Assembly: GCA_015520985.1 (NCBI GenBank)
Contig: WAOY01000178.1
Coordinates: forward strand, 1-10,480
From: DHVE2 group archaeon
GTDB lineage: Archaea > Thermoplasmatota > Thermoplasmata > Thermoplasmatales > Aciduliprofundaceae
Length of the DNA: 10,480 nt
Direction: 5' to 3'
Both the position numbers and the translations under genes were made by a program. The notes beneath the pieces are model-generated. The model was not told the origin of the DNA and searched no databases. It saw nothing but the letters and a program-made list of their open reading frames with translations. Of the stretch, positions 6,965 through 10,480 are shown in pieces. The stretch's first letter is position 1. Each line of letters begins with the position of its first letter.

Positions 6965-6984
6965 GAGGATGCGGTTTTTTCCGT

Positions 6985-9900
6985 ATGCGCCAATTCATCA
7001 CGATTGTTCTGATCTCCGCCATCATACTGGCAGGAATCCATGCCTTCATTCCGCCGGAGAACCACTGGATGGGTGGGCATTTTTCCTCCTCCCGGGCCCA
7101 GGTCAGCGAAAGCATAACGATTACCAGCGAGCAGGACTTCGAAAACGGAACCCTGGAGAATATAAATACCACTTCGAGCCCGGGGGACATCGTCCTGGAA
7201 AAGGAGTACTTCACCTACACCATAGGCCAGCTGGATTCTCCGGATTCCACAATGTCCGGTGGCTACACCTTCCTGCCCGGGGATTCCGATTACGTGTTCA
7301 GGAGCGATGGAACGGTTACGAAGATCAAGATATACGTGGGGAGCTACAACGCCCCCTTCAAGGTAAAGGTCCTCAGGAACCAGGGAGGTAGCAACTTCTA
7401 CGCGGTGGCGAGCACCCTGGACCTGAACCCCGGGTCTAACATGGTGAACGAGTTCGACGTGAACCTCCGCGTCAAGGAAGGAGATCGCCTGGGGATATAC
7501 ACCGAGGGATCCCTCTCAGCATTCGCCGCGACGGGGGACAACGGGTACTGGTGGCACTTCGGCGAAGTTCAGGGAGATGCGGTGAGCATGGACTGGGACG
7601 ATGCGCCCTACGTGGTGACCATGCAGGCCACGGTTTTGGGGGAGAGGTACATCCACGACGGGAACTGGACCTCGCAGGTATTCGAGTTGCCGAACGTCCC
7701 CAGCAGGTTATCCGTATCCTGGGATGCCACCGTTCTCGATGGAACCTCCGTAGACATGTACGTGCGCACCTCCGCCGACGGCTCAATATGGAGCGATTGG
7801 CAGGAGGTGCAGAACGGTGATCTGGTAAGCGATCCACAGAAGTACGTGATGGTTCGCGCCCACCTGAAGGGCACGGACTCCCTCACGCCGGTTGTGCACA
7901 GCATCACCATAAACTACGACTACGCCATAAACGGCCTCGTGATAAACGAGATTTCGTCGTACGGCTCCGGGAACGACGAATGGGTCGAAATTTACAACTC
8001 CGGTCCCGACAGGGACATAAGCACCCTGGAGATAGATGACCAGGACGGGAACACGTACACCGTGCCCAGCGATATAGGGACGATGCCCCACGGATCGTAC
8101 CTGACCATCTACTTCGGCTCGGGAACTGACGACCTGGATTTCAGCGACGGCTCAGCGAAGGTGTACGCTGGATTCAGCGGAGATGTGCTCAACGACCTCG
8201 GGGACGATGTCGTTCTGAAGATAGGGGGAAATCCCATCGATTACGTGGCCTTCTGGAACGGGGGCTTCGCGGACGTGGACTCGCCCCCCTCCGGGCTCAA
8301 CTTTGAGAGGGACGGCTCGGGGTACAACGGATACCCTCCCGCACCGCAGGCGGGGCAGAGCATCTCCCTGATTCCAAACGGCTTCGACGACGATAGGGCT
8401 TCCCAGTGGTACATCACCCCGGCTGCATCCATGACCCCCGGGGCAAAGAACGTGAATCTGCTGAAGGTGCAAGCGAGGGATATCTCGCCCAGCGAGGGGA
8501 GGCAGTACAGCACCATCGCGGTGGTGCAGATCAACCTCAGCGCAGAGGGGACCACGGGGGAATTCGTGGGGATCGACTCGATGAAGGTGATAAGGAATGG
8601 AACCGCCACCGATTACGACGTTCCGACCGCTTACCTCTACGAGGATAATGGCGATGGCAGGTTCACCTCCTCCGATACCATGCAGGCCCAGGCGAATTTT
8701 AACAACGGAACTGCCAACTTCAGCACCTCCATAGGGGTGAACTGCGGCTCCTCAGCCGTCTATTTCCTCGTGGTGAAGATTTCGGACACTGCCAACACCA
8801 GCGCGTACGCCAACTTCACCCTGGCAAGTGTGGAGATCTCGGGCAACGACCTGGTGTCATTCGAACCGGTTACCACGGGGAACGTGGATATAGTGCAGAG
8901 GGACCAGACCCCGCCCTATGTGCGCGACGTTGTATTTGATCCATCGCCCCCTCTATCCGCAGGATCTTTCAACGTCACCGTGTTCTTCAGCGAGGACATG
9001 AATACGTCCAAGGTCCTGAACGTGACCTTCGGGGTCGGGGGCTACGAGAACATGGTGAGCGGAAACTGGATAGGGGACATGGTGTGGGAAGGAACTGGGT
9101 ACATCTCGTCCAGCACCGCGAATGGCGAGTTGCGGCTGATCATTGAGGACGGCGAGGACCTCGCGGGAAACGTGATGAGTCCGAATCCCTACGTGACGAC
9201 ATTCACAGTGGACACGAAGGCGCCTGAGGTGGCGAGCGTGGAGTTCGGGGCAAAGCAGCCCTTCACCATCGGGAACTACCCCATCACCATAACCTTCTCC
9301 GAGGACATGGACCAGGGGAAGAACCCCACGGTGAAGTTCGGCATAACCCGGATGAGCTACGTCACCGGGACGTGGAAGGATGCGCGCACCTGGACGGGGA
9401 CCATCCGCGTGGACACATACTCGGAGAATGGGAAGAACACACTCTACGTATCCGGCGCCGAGGACCTGGCCGGGAACACCATGGTGGAGTACACCTCGTA
9501 CTTCTACATCGACACCACAGCGCCCCATGTTGAGGGAGTGACCTTCAACTCCAGCCAGCCCTTTGGACCGGGGAGGTACAGCATAGACGTGCTCTTCAGC
9601 GAGAGCATGAACACCAGCGTGCAGCCGGAGGTGAGCTTCGGGGTGACCCACACATACTACATCTCCGGGTCCTGGGTGAACGACAGGGAGTGGAGGGGGG
9701 AGTTCAGCATAGAGTACGGAATGGACAACGGGAACAACTCCTTACTCATACGCAACGCCGTGGACACCGCTGGAAACGAGATGCCCTACTACTACGGATG
9801 GTTCTTCGTGGATACATCGAGACCGGAAGTGGCCAGTGTGGACATGGGTAATCATGAGGCTTACAGGGCCGGGAGGTACACGATAACCATTGTGTTCACC

Positions 9901-10480
9901 GAGGCCATGGACACCTCCGCAGGGCTCAATGTCACCTACTGCAGGGAGAACTACACGGTGAGCGGTTTCTGGATATCAAACACGACCTGGCAGGGCACCG
10001 TCGTAATTCAAAGCGATATGGAGAACGGCGTAACGAGGGTTTACGTGAGCGGCGGCAGGGACATAGCCGGAAACGAGATGATTCCATACGATGACTTCAC
10101 CTTCACCGTGGACACGGTCAGGCCGGAGGTGAACATCACCCTGAGCCCCATGGGACCGTACGGGGCAAATTCCACGGTAACGGTGAAATTCCGCTTCAGC
10201 GAGCCCGTGAAGGATGCGCTGTTCCTCCTGGACGGAGTGCCAGTCAACGCGACCCCAGAAGAATCGGGGGAGTTCTGCGATGGGTACACCCTCACCCTCT
10301 ACGGCTACTCCCTGAGCGAGGGGGAGCACAGGATAGTGGTGAAGAACGCAAGGGATGTCGCCGGGAACATCATGGACGATTACTACGGCCCGGAGTTTAT
10401 GGTGGACAAGACGCCGCCCCAGGTGGATCTAAGCTACAACTACACGTACGTAGAGGGTGACAACATCGTGATATATATCC
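6985..10480 (+). CDS. Secreted surface protein with LTD domain and tandem Ig-like repeats, 3' end outside window
   Basis: One frame stays open from the ATG at 6985 to the window edge (1165 full codons), so the protein is incomplete. It begins with a signal peptide (R2, hydrophobic 4-19, plausible cleavage after IHA at 20). A beta-rich region follows (about 30-310), including a module with TSADGSIWSDWQEV. Next is a lamin-tail domain (about 314-489; VINEISSYGSGNDEWVEIYN, then LNDLGDDVVLKIGGNPIDYV). A further domain (about 490-635) contains a calcium-loop-like EDNGDGRFTSSD (553-564). Then come Ig-like repeats (about 640-1140) with FSEDM, W...W and DLAGN motifs, resembling Big_5-type domains. About twenty NxS/T sequons suggest N-glycosylation on the cell surface. 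It is probably an adhesin or envelope component; anchoring would lie in the missing C-terminus. It is divergent from the thermosome gene and has no visible functional link to it. Confidence 0.9.
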   Translation, partial: MRQFITIVLISAIILAGIHAFIPPENHWMGGHFSSSRAQVSESITITSEQDFENGTLENINTTSSPGDIVLEKEYFTYTIGQLDSPDSTMSGGYTFLPGDSDYVFRSDGTVTKIKIYVGSYNAPFKVKVLRNQGGSNFYAVASTLDLNPGSNMVNEFDVNLRVKEGDRLGIYTEGSLSAFAATGDNGYWWHFGEVQGDAVSMDWDDAPYVVTMQATVLGERYIHDGNWTSQVFELPNVPSRLSVSWDATVLDGTSVDMYVRTSADGSIWSDWQEVQNGDLVSDPQKYVMVRAHLKGTDSLTPVVHSITINYDYAINGLVINEISSYGSGNDEWVEIYNSGPDRDISTLEIDDQDGNTYTVPSDIGTMPHGSYLTIYFGSGTDDLDFSDGSAKVYAGFSGDVLNDLGDDVVLKIGGNPIDYVAFWNGGFADVDSPPSGLNFERDGSGYNGYPPAPQAGQSISLIPNGFDDDRASQWYITPAASMTPGAKNVNLLKVQARDISPSEGRQYSTIAVVQINLSAEGTTGEFVGIDSMKVIRNGTATDYDVPTAYLYEDNGDGRFTSSDTMQAQANFNNGTANFSTSIGVNCGSSAVYFLVVKISDTANTSAYANFTLASVEISGNDLVSFEPVTTGNVDIVQRDQTPPYVRDVVFDPSPPLSAGSFNVTVFFSEDMNTSKVLNVTFGVGGYENMVSGNWIGDMVWEGTGYISSSTANGELRLIIEDGEDLAGNVMSPNPYVTTFTVDTKAPEVASVEFGAKQPFTIGNYPITITFSEDMDQGKNPTVKFGITRMSYVTGTWKDARTWTGTIRVDTYSENGKNTLYVSGAEDLAGNTMVEYTSYFYIDTTAPHVEGVTFNSSQPFGPGRYSIDVLFSESMNTSVQPEVSFGVTHTYYISGSWVNDREWRGEFSIEYGMDNGNNSLLIRNAVDTAGNEMPYYYGWFFVDTSRPEVASVDMGNHEAYRAGRYTITIVFTEAMDTSAGLNVTYCRENYTVSGFWISNTTWQGTVVIQSDMENGVTRVYVSGGRDIAGNEMIPYDDFTFTVDTVRPEVNITLSPMGPYGANSTVTVKFRFSEPVKDALFLLDGVPVNATPEESGEFCDGYTLTLYGYSLSEGEHRIVVKNARDVAGNIMDDYYGPEFMVDKTPPQVDLSYNYTYVEGDNIVIYI
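7927..8451 (+). other. Lamin-tail (LTD) domain within the surface protein
   Basis: Residues about 315-489 show the LTD pattern: an opening LVINEI strand, then EWVEIYNSG with the conserved W-x-E-x-Y-N, the DISTLEIDDQDG turn, a GSYLTIYFG strand and the LNDLGDDVVLK strand with aspartates. LTDs are Ig-fold modules found in many secreted prokaryotic proteins, often beside nucleases or adhesive repeats. Here no nuclease domain is seen within the window. Confidence 0.8.
8902..10404 (+). repeat. Five tandem Ig-like repeat units in the surface protein
   Basis: Units begin at an Asp codon of a DxxxPxV junction: 8902, 9211, 9511, 9811 and 10111, with a sixth starting at 10405. The three spacings from 9211 to 10111 are exactly 300 bp; the first unit is 309 bp and the fifth 294 bp. 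Units 1-4 share F[ST]E-x-M, a V-x-[FY]-containing strand, G-x-W...W-x-G, and a D-x-AGN near the end, except that unit 1 varies at some positions. The fifth differs in its middle (SEPVKDALFLLDG) but keeps DVAGN. Residue identity between units is modest, so this is an old duplication. Confidence 0.85.

Noticed and set aside
6969..7391. Plus-strand open frame starting at ATG 6969
   Set aside because: It is out of frame with the long surface-protein frame and ends early; its product has no signal peptide or domain pattern. The GAGG before it is too far (16 bases) from ATG 6985 to be a clear Shine-Dalgarno for the real gene.
8953..9651. Minus-strand open frame of 232 codons opposite the Ig-like repeats
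   Set aside because: It is antisense to the repeat region and its His/Val/Gly-rich composition reflects the complement of repeated codons. No family motif is visible.
8902..10404. Repeat array as a CRISPR or a recent DNA-level tandem duplication
   Set aside because: Periodicity is at the protein level with diverged nucleotides and no short identical repeats or spacers, so it is a domain array within a coding region.

Overview
The window looks like a piece of a euryarchaeal genome, probably from a thermophile. The support is a group II chaperonin (thermosome), an archaeal Nop5-type box C/D RNP protein, BRE/TATA-like promoters, heavy use of AGG (Arg) and ATA (Ile) codons, tight gene packing and moderately high GC. 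Thermoplasmatota is a reasonable guess for the lineage, but nothing here proves it.

Layout. Positions 1-5213 hold a compact minus-strand gene run, read right to left. It comprises a STAND/MalT-like P-loop protein with a TPR array (2715-5213), a small protein with two zinc ribbons (2163-2690), a short Nop5/Nop56 homologue (1343-2176), a short MoaE-like protein (1006-1368), and a polytopic membrane protein that runs off the left edge (1-996). Gaps and overlaps are at most 24 bases, so one transcript starting near 5213 is likely. A separate minus-strand gene upstream (5275-6897) encodes the thermosome. It has its own BRE/TATA and a strong Shine-Dalgarno, and ends at a T-tract just before the next promoter. 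Divergently, the plus strand from 6985 to the right edge is one incomplete reading frame of at least 1165 codons. It encodes a secreted surface protein with a signal peptide, beta-rich N-terminal modules, a lamin-tail (LTD) domain, a domain with a calcium-loop-like motif, and tandem Ig-like repeats. Four of these repeats begin exactly 300 bp apart.

How the genes may work together. The thermosome is housekeeping protein folding. The five-gene run mixes a signalling-type NTPase/TPR protein, a zinc-ribbon protein, an RNA-modification scaffold, a molybdopterin-synthase-like subunit and a membrane protein. No single pathway explains that set, and fibrillarin, MoaD and other Moco genes are not in the window. 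The strongest unusual signal is in the TPR protein: the Walker A Ser/Thr is Gly and the Walker B Asp is Lys, which suggests a nucleotide-binding scaffold or pseudo-ATPase. I see no CRISPR array, transposon, tRNA or rRNA, and no defence system I could name with confidence. There is no gene-free stretch longer than 300 bases; the longest intergenic gap is about 87 bases (6898-6984).
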